NCBI RefSeq assembly: GCF_001435845.1
Contig: NZ_CM003596.1
Location: forward strand, 1,240,001 to 1,304,000
Origin: Psychrobacter sp. P11G3
Lineage (GTDB): Bacteria > Pseudomonadota > Gammaproteobacteria > Pseudomonadales > Moraxellaceae
DNA length: 64,000 nucleotides
Direction: 5' to 3'
In this document: piece by piece, positions 8,456 through 16,735 of the stretch
How the letters are laid out: every line of letters starts with the position of its first letter
How positions within the stretch are numbered: the stretch's first letter is position 1
Position numbers and translations under genes: made by a program
Notes under the pieces: model-generated
Seen by the model: only the letters and a program-made list of their open reading frames with translations
Told to the model about the DNA's origin: nothing
Databases searched by the model: none

Positions 8456-11400
8456 TTAAAATGCAGAGTTGCTGCTCAGACGTTGGTTCTTACGTGGGTC
8501 TTCACGTTCAAATAAGTCTTCATCGAACTTAAAGCGCAATCTAAAGTAAGCACCTTGCTGAGTACTGTCGTCATAAGCAATATCTTCATCTTCAAAGCCC
8601 ATGAAGTTATAACCAAGTGATAACCAAAGGTTGGTCATTGGGCTATAACCCACTTCTGCACCAAGCATATAAGCCAAGTCATTTGCCTGATCATTCCAGT
8701 AAGTACCTGCTTGTAATCCAATATCCCAGCGCTCACTGATGTCATAAAGACCGCGGCCATAAACAGCGTGAGCCGTGTTATCGCTGGTTAAGCTGTCTGC
8801 TTCGTATTCTGTATACTTACCAGCATAACGTCCAGACAAGGTTAGCGGACGCGTAGGATGGTAATTACCATTCCATGACCAAATCATGGTGTCTTTTTGA
8901 TAAGCGTCATCGCCAGTATTATTATCATCCAAACGATATTCGAATTTTGCAAGCATATCTAACTGATTGCTATCGTAGTCACGATACGCAGCACCTAGCT
9001 GAAAACGATTGATAGTGCGATCGCCATCACTATAGTCAGTGCGTGAATAGATATCTTTGGCTAAAAAGGTAATCTCATCAGTATAGCGATAGGCGATACC
9101 AGCACTACCAAGTAGCGTATCACTTGTTTCACCCCAACGTTTTTCAAAACGTCCTGATGCTTTATAATTCTCTTTGGCAAGATATTCAACACCGATACCT
9201 GCTGCTGTCGCAGTGTTACTTTCTTCACCTTCCAGAGACTCGACACGCTCAAATAAAGTGTTTAAGGTTAGCCCTTCTTGAATATACCACTTGTTTTTTA
9301 GACCGATGGCTGCTTCTGCCTCACGTGCACTAATGGCATCGCGCATGCGGTATTCGCTATAAACCTTACCATCTTTCATGTAAGTCGCGTCAAAGCCAAC
9401 AGTGGTACGTTGACGCTCATCTGTATCATCCAGACCATAAGTACCAGATAGGCTGTTGATCAAATCATGACGAGCGTATAGACGACCTAAGTCCCCAAGT
9501 GCTGTCTCACCACCGATAGAAGTTGCATTACGTGAGCTGTTTTCGATATCTTGCTCATACTCTGCAAATACCAAGCTGTTATTTAACTTAGGTAGACGAG
9601 AGGTAATACGAGCACGAACAGTCGTACCTTCAATGTCTTCTTCAGCGTTACTAACGCTGCTCAACGCTGACTGATTGATGATGTCATCATTAAACAAAGT
9701 GTCATCTGTAATATCTACAACGTCTGTCGCGGCTTGAGTATTACGTGAGGCAGCAGTTGCGTCTTGTTTGTAATAACGAACCCCAATTTCACCAACGATG
9801 TTTTCACTTAAACGATGCTCAACGCTTGCTTGCACACCTTCGCGGCTAGCGTCAGTAGTATGCTCTTCTGTGCGTATGCCTTCTAACTTAAGAGCAGTCT
9901 GCTTATCATTTAGAGTATGAGTAACCTCTACACCAGACTCAGTACGTCCAGCCGTAAGCGGTGATGCACCAGTGACAAAACCTTCGTCAGCATCATTATA
10001 ATAAGCTTTAGCTCGTGTATTTTTCTTATTATCAAAATCAAGCTCAATACGTAGTGCGTTACCTTCAACATCACTATCAGTCAATTCTGTCGCGTTGATT
10101 TGATTACTTGACTGAAAATTTGGGTTCTCAGCTTTGTTCATCGCATATTCTGCGACCAGCTTTAGCTTATCATTGAATTTAACAACACTATTAACACTAG
10201 CCAACTCTTCTTTATTCAATGGGTCATCGCTATTCACATAGCTACCACCGATGGCGACTTTATCCGTTAGTTGCTGCTTCGCTGCAATACCACCGACGAA
10301 GTAATCTTCACCGCCTTCATCAACTTCTACAGTGACACGGATATAGATAGGGTTGCCTTCGATATCTTGACTAGCAATCGGTGCAGTTAAGAATAAGCTG
10401 CGGCTGATGGGGTCAATCTCATAATCAGCAAAGCGAGTAAGCGTCTCACGATTGATAATAAGCCCAGGGTTGTTGGCGTCACGAGTAATAACTTCAACCG
10501 TTTCAGAGTTTTCTAATACCGCATCGAAGTTCTCAGCCAATGGATATGGGCCTGAAATGCCTAAACCTCGAGTCTCATTTACCCGTTGGCTAGTACTGGT
10601 CTCTGCTAAAAAGGCAGTAACACGAGTATTGCTATCTTCAAATTGAGTCTTTAGGCCAGTTAATGTACGGTTGTATTGACCAAGCTTGATACCTTCATCG
10701 TTATCAATTTGCGTTTTCAAATCACCATACATAGCGAACGAGCGACCTTTATCAAGGCGCACGTAAAGCTTGCTAGTAGATTGTGCATCGAAGCCTTTAG
10801 CTGATGAGTCACCATAGACAGGATAATATTCGCCAGGCTCGATATCACGGAACAAACGCTCGCCTTTTTTATCACTATCATATGCAAGCGTTAGCAGATA
10901 GTCGCCACGTACTTTTCCTTTGAGGAACATCGCGGCACGACCAGAAGCTGTGTAATCATCATTACCAGCAAAGTCATTTAGCTCTTGCTCAAATGCACCT
11001 TGAGCATCGGTAATGCTGCTACCATCAAAGTCTTTTAGTGAAATAGCACCTTCTACAATACCAACAGCAAGTAGTGGACGTAGTTGAGCGGTGAACTGTA
11101 ACGGAATGATTTGTTTGCTACTACCAGTGTCAATTACTAGCTCGCCCTTACCTGGTACGCTAGGTGCAGTTACGGGTATTAATAGTTCACCACCAGATAC
11201 GATTACTTGAGTGCCTGCTTTATCTTGACTGCTATCTTTTAGATTGACTCGACCGATATTTGTATCGATAGTAATCGGAGTTGATGCAATATATGGACGA
11301 CCATCACGATCTTTTAGGCTGATGACGATTTGGTACTCACTAATACCATCAGCTGGAACTAACTGTGCTTGAGTACGGTAGTCGATAGTTTGTAGGCTAT

Positions 11401-13783
11401 CAGGAGTTAATACCTTGATCGTCTGCTCAGAGATGACCTGTCCATTTATATCAGTCGCAACACCGCGTAAAGTGTTCTTGCCGCGCTGTAAATCAACAGC
11501 ATAGTAATCGAAAGCCGTTACATTCTGTTTTTCTTGCTCAGCAGTTTTACCTATTTTTTGTTCTGATACTGGCTTGCCATTGGCATACAAGGTGAAAGTT
11601 GAGCCTAGTGGTGCCTGAACCTGTACCATTTGTTTATAAGTGCTAAGCTGCTGACCTTCGTTTAGGTTGATGAAGGCAACATCATTACTCGCCACTTCTT
11701 TTAAGTATTCTTCAAGCTCTTTTTCTACTGGCGGAGCAACAGTTGTTACTGTCATATCAACACGGCTATCTGCTGGATTGACCATGTCATTAACGATAGC
11801 CGAATCACAGCTATTACCAAGGTCTAAGTCACCATTGATGTTACAACCACTAGCCTCTACATTATCGGTAGTATCGGTATCATAGTCAGGATCTAAAGTC
11901 AGCTCGGTTTTTACCGCTTGCTCTAACGTGTCATTTTTAGATTCTACTAATTTGCTACGAGCAATTAATTCAGCGTTTAAGCGCTCAGTGCTATCTGCCA
12001 TGCCACCAACGATTGCAAAATCCGCACGATGTAATTCGCCGTATTTCAAATCAACAAAACGACTACCGGCATCACCAGCATTGCGATTGCTTTGGGTAAC
12101 CAGCTCAGTTTCTCTAGGAATAGTAGTACGATCGACCTTTAGTACGTGTGTTTTGGCACTGATACCATAGAAATTATATTTACCTTCAGGATCAGTCACG
12201 ATGAAGTTGCCGTTCTCCATATAGATACGTACACCAGCGACACCAAGTTCGCCGTCTTCTTTTTGCTGAATGCCGTCGCGGTTGACATCGTGATAGACCT
12301 TACCGACGATAATACCATCAGTATTCATCACGCCGCGCTCTACATCAATCTTCCACTGCGCTTCTCTTGAGCCGACGCTTTGACCTTGATCATTTCTAGC
12401 AACTGCGGTGGCGCGGTTAATACCATCGCCGCCTAGCGATGACGCACCGATGAGCACACGATAAGTAACTTTTTTACTTTCGTTAACTGCCATGTTTCCT
12501 AGGCTCAATACCTGGTATTTACCATCAGCTTTAAACTCGGTAGTCTGTGCTTGATTGATATCAGTATTAGTCGTTGGACTAACACGCACACTATTCTCAA
12601 CGTAGTCAAAGCCACGCGGTAAGGCATCTTTTAGTTGTACATCATAAGCAGTAGATTTGCCGTTATTGGTAATATCGATGGTATAGCTGACATAATCACC
12701 AAGCTCTGCAGTTTTGACATCGCTTTCTTTAGTGACGACTAGGCTTGCATTATTATCGATGATGTTTACTTGAGAGCTCAGATTATCGACACGTACAGTA
12801 AGATCGCTACCATTTGGTAGCTGATCAGCACCTGTGCCAACAGAAGGATCGATACAAGCTGTGAAATCAGCAGTCAACGTATCGTCGACCAATGTCTGAA
12901 TCAGTTTATCGTCAATAGCATTGGCATTATTCTGTGTTGGTGCAGATAAGTGATACTTACCTGTGTTGTTTCCAGTCTCGATGCCTTTCAAAGAGTAAGT
13001 ATCACCAGTCATCGGCGACTTAACAGTAATCCATACTTGATCAGGTTTATCAGATTGCACGTTACACTGCGCGTAACTGGCATCAATATAAACGTTGTCA
13101 CCGATTTGCGAGTCGACTTTGGTGCCATCAAATTGAGGAGTTGTAAATTTGATTTCAGGCTCGATGATAAGCAGTCTGTCAATTGCTTCAACAGCTGCTA
13201 TTGATGGATCTTCTAATATGATAGCGCCAATCTTTACGTCGGCAGTATCGCCATCTTCACCATTGGCATCTGATAGTGCCTGTACGATAAGCTGAATACT
13301 CTCACTCTGACCAAGTTTGATCTGAGCGCTCAGGTTATCGAGCATGATTTGTCGATCTTCTGAATCCACTTCTCCATTATTATTAAGATCTTGATAGACC
13401 TTTAAATTAGAGACAGTTGGCGATATAGCAAGTGTCAGCTCGACAGTCTGATCACTATAGCTGGTGTTACTTAGTACGTTGACCCAACTTACCTGTGTAT
13501 TAGGCATGACTGTGCGTAAAGCATGTTGAGTCAAACTGATACCATATTCAGGTAAATTTGAAGCTTTTACTTGTACTTGGTTTGAGTCAGTACTGATAGT
13601 CGTACTGGTCTCACTGTCAACATTATAGCTGGCCTGAGCAGTATTATTGATCAGCTGGACCAATGAATCAGTTGCAGCAGATGCGGTATTTGATTGCATA
13701 AGCAACATTGCAAATGACAGCGCTGAAATCTTCGCTGTACACAATGTGATGCTTTTAGACGTATTGATTACAGTAGATGTCAT
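8456..13783 (-). CDS. Giant DUF11/SdrD-B-like outer membrane surface protein
   Basis: This 1775-residue protein starts with a signal peptide (cleavage near NTASA-A). Next is a module NNTAQASYNVD...SNQVQV shared with the neighbouring 681-residue protein. Further on come an EF-hand-like loop (DLNNNGEVDSED, about 132-143), a DUF11 repeat (about 346-468), and an SdrD B-like Ig module with a second loop DVNRDGIQQKED (about 490-580). An invasin-type Ig-like region follows at about 780-900. The last about 700 residues are short amphipathic strands rich in aromatic residues, with a final GAYFRLRFKFDEDLF strand and C-terminal Phe, as expected of an outer-membrane beta-barrel. The likely role is a surface anchor or scaffold; this is inference. 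A longer frame begins at a GTG inside a hairpin and is rejected. The ATG at 13783 lacks a strong ribosome binding site. Confidence 0.85.
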   Translation of the reverse strand: MTSTVINTSKSITLCTAKISALSFAMLLMQSNTASAATDSLVQLINNTAQASYNVDSETSTTISTDSNQVQVKASNLPEYGISLTQHALRTVMPNTQVSWVNVLSNTSYSDQTVELTLAISPTVSNLKVYQDLNNNGEVDSEDRQIMLDNLSAQIKLGQSESIQLIVQALSDANGEDGDTADVKIGAIILEDPSIAAVEAIDRLLIIEPEIKFTTPQFDGTKVDSQIGDNVYIDASYAQCNVQSDKPDQVWITVKSPMTGDTYSLKGIETGNNTGKYHLSAPTQNNANAIDDKLIQTLVDDTLTADFTACIDPSVGTGADQLPNGSDLTVRVDNLSSQVNIIDNNASLVVTKESDVKTAELGDYVSYTIDITNNGKSTAYDVQLKDALPRGFDYVENSVRVSPTTNTDINQAQTTEFKADGKYQVLSLGNMAVNESKKVTYRVLIGASSLGGDGINRATAVARNDQGQSVGSREAQWKIDVERGVMNTDGIIVGKVYHDVNRDGIQQKEDGELGVAGVRIYMENGNFIVTDPEGKYNFYGISAKTHVLKVDRTTIPRETELVTQSNRNAGDAGSRFVDLKYGELHRADFAIVGGMADSTERLNAELIARSKLVESKNDTLEQAVKTELTLDPDYDTDTTDNVEASGCNINGDLDLGNSCDSAIVNDMVNPADSRVDMTVTTVAPPVEKELEEYLKEVASNDVAFINLNEGQQLSTYKQMVQVQAPLGSTFTLYANGKPVSEQKIGKTAEQEKQNVTAFDYYAVDLQRGKNTLRGVATDINGQVISEQTIKVLTPDSLQTIDYRTQAQLVPADGISEYQIVISLKDRDGRPYIASTPITIDTNIGRVNLKDSSQDKAGTQVIVSGGELLIPVTAPSVPGKGELVIDTGSSKQIIPLQFTAQLRPLLAVGIVEGAISLKDFDGSSITDAQGAFEQELNDFAGNDDYTASGRAAMFLKGKVRGDYLLTLAYDSDKKGERLFRDIEPGEYYPVYGDSSAKGFDAQSTSKLYVRLDKGRSFAMYGDLKTQIDNDEGIKLGQYNRTLTGLKTQFEDSNTRVTAFLAETSTSQRVNETRGLGISGPYPLAENFDAVLENSETVEVITRDANNPGLIINRETLTRFADYEIDPISRSLFLTAPIASQDIEGNPIYIRVTVEVDEGGEDYFVGGIAAKQQLTDKVAIGGSYVNSDDPLNKEELASVNSVVKFNDKLKLVAEYAMNKAENPNFQSSNQINATELTDSDVEGNALRIELDFDNKKNTRAKAYYNDADEGFVTGASPLTAGRTESGVEVTHTLNDKQTALKLEGIRTEEHTTDASREGVQASVEHRLSENIVGEIGVRYYKQDATAASRNTQAATDVVDITDDTLFNDDIINQSALSSVSNAEEDIEGTTVRARITSRLPKLNNSLVFAEYEQDIENSSRNATSIGGETALGDLGRLYARHDLINSLSGTYGLDDTDERQRTTVGFDATYMKDGKVYSEYRMRDAISAREAEAAIGLKNKWYIQEGLTLNTLFERVESLEGEESNTATAAGIGVEYLAKENYKASGRFEKRWGETSDTLLGSAGIAYRYTDEITFLAKDIYSRTDYSDGDRTINRFQLGAAYRDYDSNQLDMLAKFEYRLDDNNTGDDAYQKDTMIWSWNGNYHPTRPLTLSGRYAGKYTEYEADSLTSDNTAHAVYGRGLYDISERWDIGLQAGTYWNDQANDLAYMLGAEVGYSPMTNLWLSLGYNFMGFEDEDIAYDDSTQQGAYFRLRFKFDEDLFEREDPRKNQRLSSNSAF

Positions 13784-13825
13784 AATAGGTCGCTTATCCA
13801 ATAAAACACAAAGGGAGTAATAAGT

Positions 13826-13896
13826 CTCTAGCTTGAATAATATGTGCACAATTCAAGCTAGAGGGTATAACTACAAGCATTCTAGAATGCTTGTAG
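13826..13896 (-). promoter_or_regulatory. Two tandem perfect hairpins between the 681- and 1775-residue surface protein genes
   Basis: CTACAAGCATTC-TA-GAATGCTTGTAG (13871-13896) is a perfect 26-bp palindrome 5 bases after the upstream stop codon. CTCTAGCTTGAAT and ATTCAAGCTAGAG (13826-13863) are 13-base perfect arms around a 12-base loop. No T-run follows either, so they are weak as classical terminators. They sit in the leader of the giant gene and fit partial termination or mRNA processing that sets the ratio of the two proteins. Confidence 0.6.
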
Positions 13897-13901
13897 ATTA
13901 A

Positions 13902-15947
13902 TTATGGTTTGATTTTGATTGAGAATTTTAGTGTAGCCGTATTAGTAGCTGCTAGCGGATTTACTGTTGTATTAATCGACGTGTTATTGTTGTTAGCTGC
14001 AACAGTAACGGTACTGCCTGTACCAGTTAGGGTAGTTGGAGAAATAGTCTGAACCGTAGCACCTGCTGAGAAGTTAGACAGTAAATCCGAGATCACTAAG
14101 TTAGTAACGGGATAGCTTGAAAATGTGTTGGTCGCTACGATTTTATAAACGACACATTGTCCAGGCTCTGCTTCTAGTGCAGTAGTAGAAGAACTGAATG
14201 CACTGTCAGCAACATTGCCGCTACAAGTAGCATCTAGCGCTTGGCTCTTAACCAATGCCACACCTTTAACACTGGTGGTGTCAACAACAGGAGCAGGAGC
14301 TACAGGCTTATCGGTACCGCCTGGAATCAAAGTAACCTTAGTGTTTTCAGTAGTATCAGTTACAGCAGCTGTTGATACAACGTTGTAGCTGATGGTTACA
14401 GTGCCTTTAGGTGCTATACCTGCTGGGAAGGCAGATTTGATATCATATTCACCAGTTTCGTTGTATGGCAGGGTAGCAGTCGTACGATCATTAGTAGTAG
14501 CTGGGTCACCGTCTTTGTCATAAACGAGTGTAATATTGCCAGTCTTAGAAGGTTCTACATTGGCATTAAGACCAACATCTTCGATCTTAAATTTCAGCTC
14601 GCCAGCATTAGCGCCTTCAGTTTCGCGACCAGTGTTGGTAATGACTGTTTGATGTACCGCTTGAGTAGCTGCCGTCGAAGTATTTGGCACTTCTCTAGTG
14701 GTTGGACCTGTTAACGTTACTGCACGTTGATTAGATGTTAATGGCTGAGTTGAGTCACCACCTGGTGTACTTGGAGCAGTACCATTCTCGTTTTCGGTGT
14801 CAGCGCCGCTTGGATAATAAGTGTTTGTGTTTTCGCCACCATTGGTGCCATCAGTACTATCGATAACAGTCACGTTACTGCCACCGCCCAAAGGTGCTTC
14901 GATGTTTACATGGTTGACCGTACTTTTCGCTAGTGTCTCGTCAGCATCTTTTTGTACTTTGAATTTAATCGTAATAGTCTGACCTACTGGAAGGTTAACA
15001 CCAGTAATCTCGAAACCATCAATCGTAGCACTTGAACCAAAGCCTTTATTGTTTTGAGCAATAGTTCCTTTGGTTGCAGAACCAGTAGTTGTAATGCTAG
15101 CTGCTGTCAAAGAGCTCGTTACTAGCTTTAAACCTTCTGGTAAGTTGTCAATAATTTTGATACCAACAGCATCAGCAGCATAGGTCACTGAGTTATCGTT
15201 CTTAACCGTAATCGTATACTCTGCAGTAGCGTCAGGGTTATTGATATCTAGCGTCTGTGAAACTGATTTTACAATACTAAATACTGGTAATTTAGTGATT
15301 GATTCATCAGTATTGGTAGCCGTAGCTTCAGCAGCTGTTCCTTTATTAGCTAGATATGTACTCTTAGCCGTTAGGGTCAAATTCTGAGTATCACCGCCTA
15401 CATTGGCAGTTGTTTTACCATTGACCGTAATGACTGCGTACTCATCTTTTTCTAGAACAATGGCAGTGTTAGTAAAGGCAGTACCTGTTATGTCGGCAAC
15501 AGTTCTAACCACGGTACCGTTGTCTTTATAAACAACATAAGTTACTTTAGTAGCAGCAAGATCAAAGTTTTTCGTATCGTCAGTCTTGTTAGTTAATGCC
15601 ATAGTATAGGTATCAGTCAGGTTACCTAAGTTTTCTAAGCGATGGGTAAACTGAGCCACGCCAGTAGGAACCACTACTAAGCCAGCGTTTAAATCATCAC
15701 CAGGATTGCCATCTGCATTTTGTGCAATTAATGAGAAAGAACCAGTTTCAGATACGTTGACCGTAACTTTGTTTGATTCAACTTCGTTCTGAGCAACACC
15801 ATCTACACTATAGCTGGCTTTTGCAGTGTTATTAATAACGACTGCACCTTTGGCTGTTTTAGTTTCGGCCATAGCGCCTGTAGAGATGCCCATTACTGCA
15901 GCGACACCAACAGCTAACAGGCTATGGTTAAAGGTATTTGATTTCAT
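13902..15947 (-). CDS. DUF11-type exported surface protein
   Basis: The 681-residue protein has a signal peptide (MKSNTFNHSLLAVGVAAVMG, cleavage near GAMA-E). Mature repeats are rich in Thr, Asn, Val and Ala: the NNTAKASYSVDG...ESNKVTV module shared with the giant protein, then DUF11-like stretches (IVKSVSQTLDINNPDATAEY; TITVKNDNSVTYAADAVGIK). The C-terminal module has LVKSQ, then C, then PGQCVVYKIVATN. Low Cys and a beta-rich composition suit an extended extracellular fibre or layer protein; this is inference. The longest frame starts at TTG 15959, but that TTGGAG is the ribosome binding site of the ATG at 15947. It lies 74 bases after the 154-residue gene and 118 bases before the giant gene, in the same orientation. 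Confidence 0.85.
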   Translation of the reverse strand: MKSNTFNHSLLAVGVAAVMGISTGAMAETKTAKGAVVINNTAKASYSVDGVAQNEVESNKVTVNVSETGSFSLIAQNADGNPGDDLNAGLVVVPTGVAQFTHRLENLGNLTDTYTMALTNKTDDTKNFDLAATKVTYVVYKDNGTVVRTVADITGTAFTNTAIVLEKDEYAVITVNGKTTANVGGDTQNLTLTAKSTYLANKGTAAEATATNTDESITKLPVFSIVKSVSQTLDINNPDATAEYTITVKNDNSVTYAADAVGIKIIDNLPEGLKLVTSSLTAASITTTGSATKGTIAQNNKGFGSSATIDGFEITGVNLPVGQTITIKFKVQKDADETLAKSTVNHVNIEAPLGGGSNVTVIDSTDGTNGGENTNTYYPSGADTENENGTAPSTPGGDSTQPLTSNQRAVTLTGPTTREVPNTSTAATQAVHQTVITNTGRETEGANAGELKFKIEDVGLNANVEPSKTGNITLVYDKDGDPATTNDRTTATLPYNETGEYDIKSAFPAGIAPKGTVTISYNVVSTAAVTDTTENTKVTLIPGGTDKPVAPAPVVDTTSVKGVALVKSQALDATCSGNVADSAFSSSTTALEAEPGQCVVYKIVATNTFSSYPVTNLVISDLLSNFSAGATVQTISPTTLTGTGSTVTVAANNNNTSINTTVNPLAATNTATLKFSIKIKP

Positions 15948-16021
15948 GTAGTACTCCAAGATTGATAGTGAAAAGTCGAGTTAAGAATTGAAACGTTAAA
16001 AATTACTTAATATCTGCTAAA

Positions 16022-16486
16022 TTAGTTCACAGTGGTGTTTAAAGCCACAGCAGCTGATTTCTTAGCTGGTAATAACTTGATATTCCAGCGTAAAGTACGG
16101 TAATCAGAGTATGGAACTTGAACCATCTTGCCATTCACCTTACGCATGAGAGGCATATCAGCATAGTTCTTACCATCAGTGCTGGCCTGTGCACTTGCAG
16201 GGTATGCCTCACCAGTGAATGTCATGTTTGCAGGGATAGGTAGTGTCACCATCAAGTCGTTAATGTCTTTGTTGATGGTATTTGTATAATTCGCTTTGTA
16301 TTGGATTACAGTGCCTGCTGGCGCAGTGCTTACTGCCGAATAAACAGTTTTACCATCTGCATTTTTGGTTACTTTGTCAGCCGTCAATTCCATTTTCAAA
16401 GCATCATCAGCATGGGCGACATTCAACAAACAAGTAGAAGCAACGGTGGCTAATAAAATGCTGTGTAAAAGTTTGAAACGTTTCAT
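16022..16486 (-). CDS. Small exported DUF11-like protein
   Basis: The 154-residue product has a clear signal peptide (MKRFKLLHSILLATVASTCL, cleavage at AHA-D) and a single compact beta domain of about 125 residues. PAGTVIQYKANYTNTINKDI, followed by LMVTLPIPANMTF, matches the DUF11 pattern of a conserved Y-x-(I/V)-x-x-x-N strand followed by a 'DxLP' strand. It is the first gene of a likely three- or four-gene transcript with the 681- and 1775-residue proteins. A strong AAGGA ribosome binding site precedes the ATG. As a single-domain member it could be an abundant subunit, a cap or a chaperone-like partner; none of these can be decided from sequence. Confidence 0.8.
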   Translation of the reverse strand: MKRFKLLHSILLATVASTCLLNVAHADDALKMELTADKVTKNADGKTVYSAVSTAPAGTVIQYKANYTNTINKDINDLMVTLPIPANMTFTGEAYPASAQASTDGKNYADMPLMRKVNGKMVQVPYSDYRTLRWNIKLLPAKKSAAVALNTTVN

Positions 16487-16676
16487 ATAAAATCCTTTCT
16501 TGGACTATTACTTTTAGCAAAAAGCTAAGCTTGTAAGTTGTGATTGAGTAGCCTGAAATCTAATACCTGTAGGGCTTTTAGAAGGCACCTCTCTCCCTTT
16601 TTTCTATTTTCACGTAATTAATACAATTAATCATCACAAAAATGACAACTGGCATTTTGGAGTATACAAACGGTAA

Positions 16677-16702
16677 AAGCCCTGTCTAGCTAGACAGGGC
16701 TT
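16677..16702 (-). terminator. Intrinsic terminator of the 672-residue surface protein gene
   Basis: AAGCCCTGTCTA-GC-TAGACAGGGCTT is a perfect palindrome followed by a T-run on the minus strand. It is 34 bases past the stop codon of the upstream gene, so that gene is probably a separate transcript from the 154/681/1775 unit, which then needs its own promoter in 16487-16676. Confidence 0.85.
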
Positions 16703-16735
16703 GATTGAATGTTTGTCGATTTGATAAACAGGTGT

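Noticed and set aside
13784..13849. Longer N-terminus for the giant DUF11 protein from GTG 13849
   Set aside because: The extension runs through a hairpin and would put about 45 residues before the signal peptide core.
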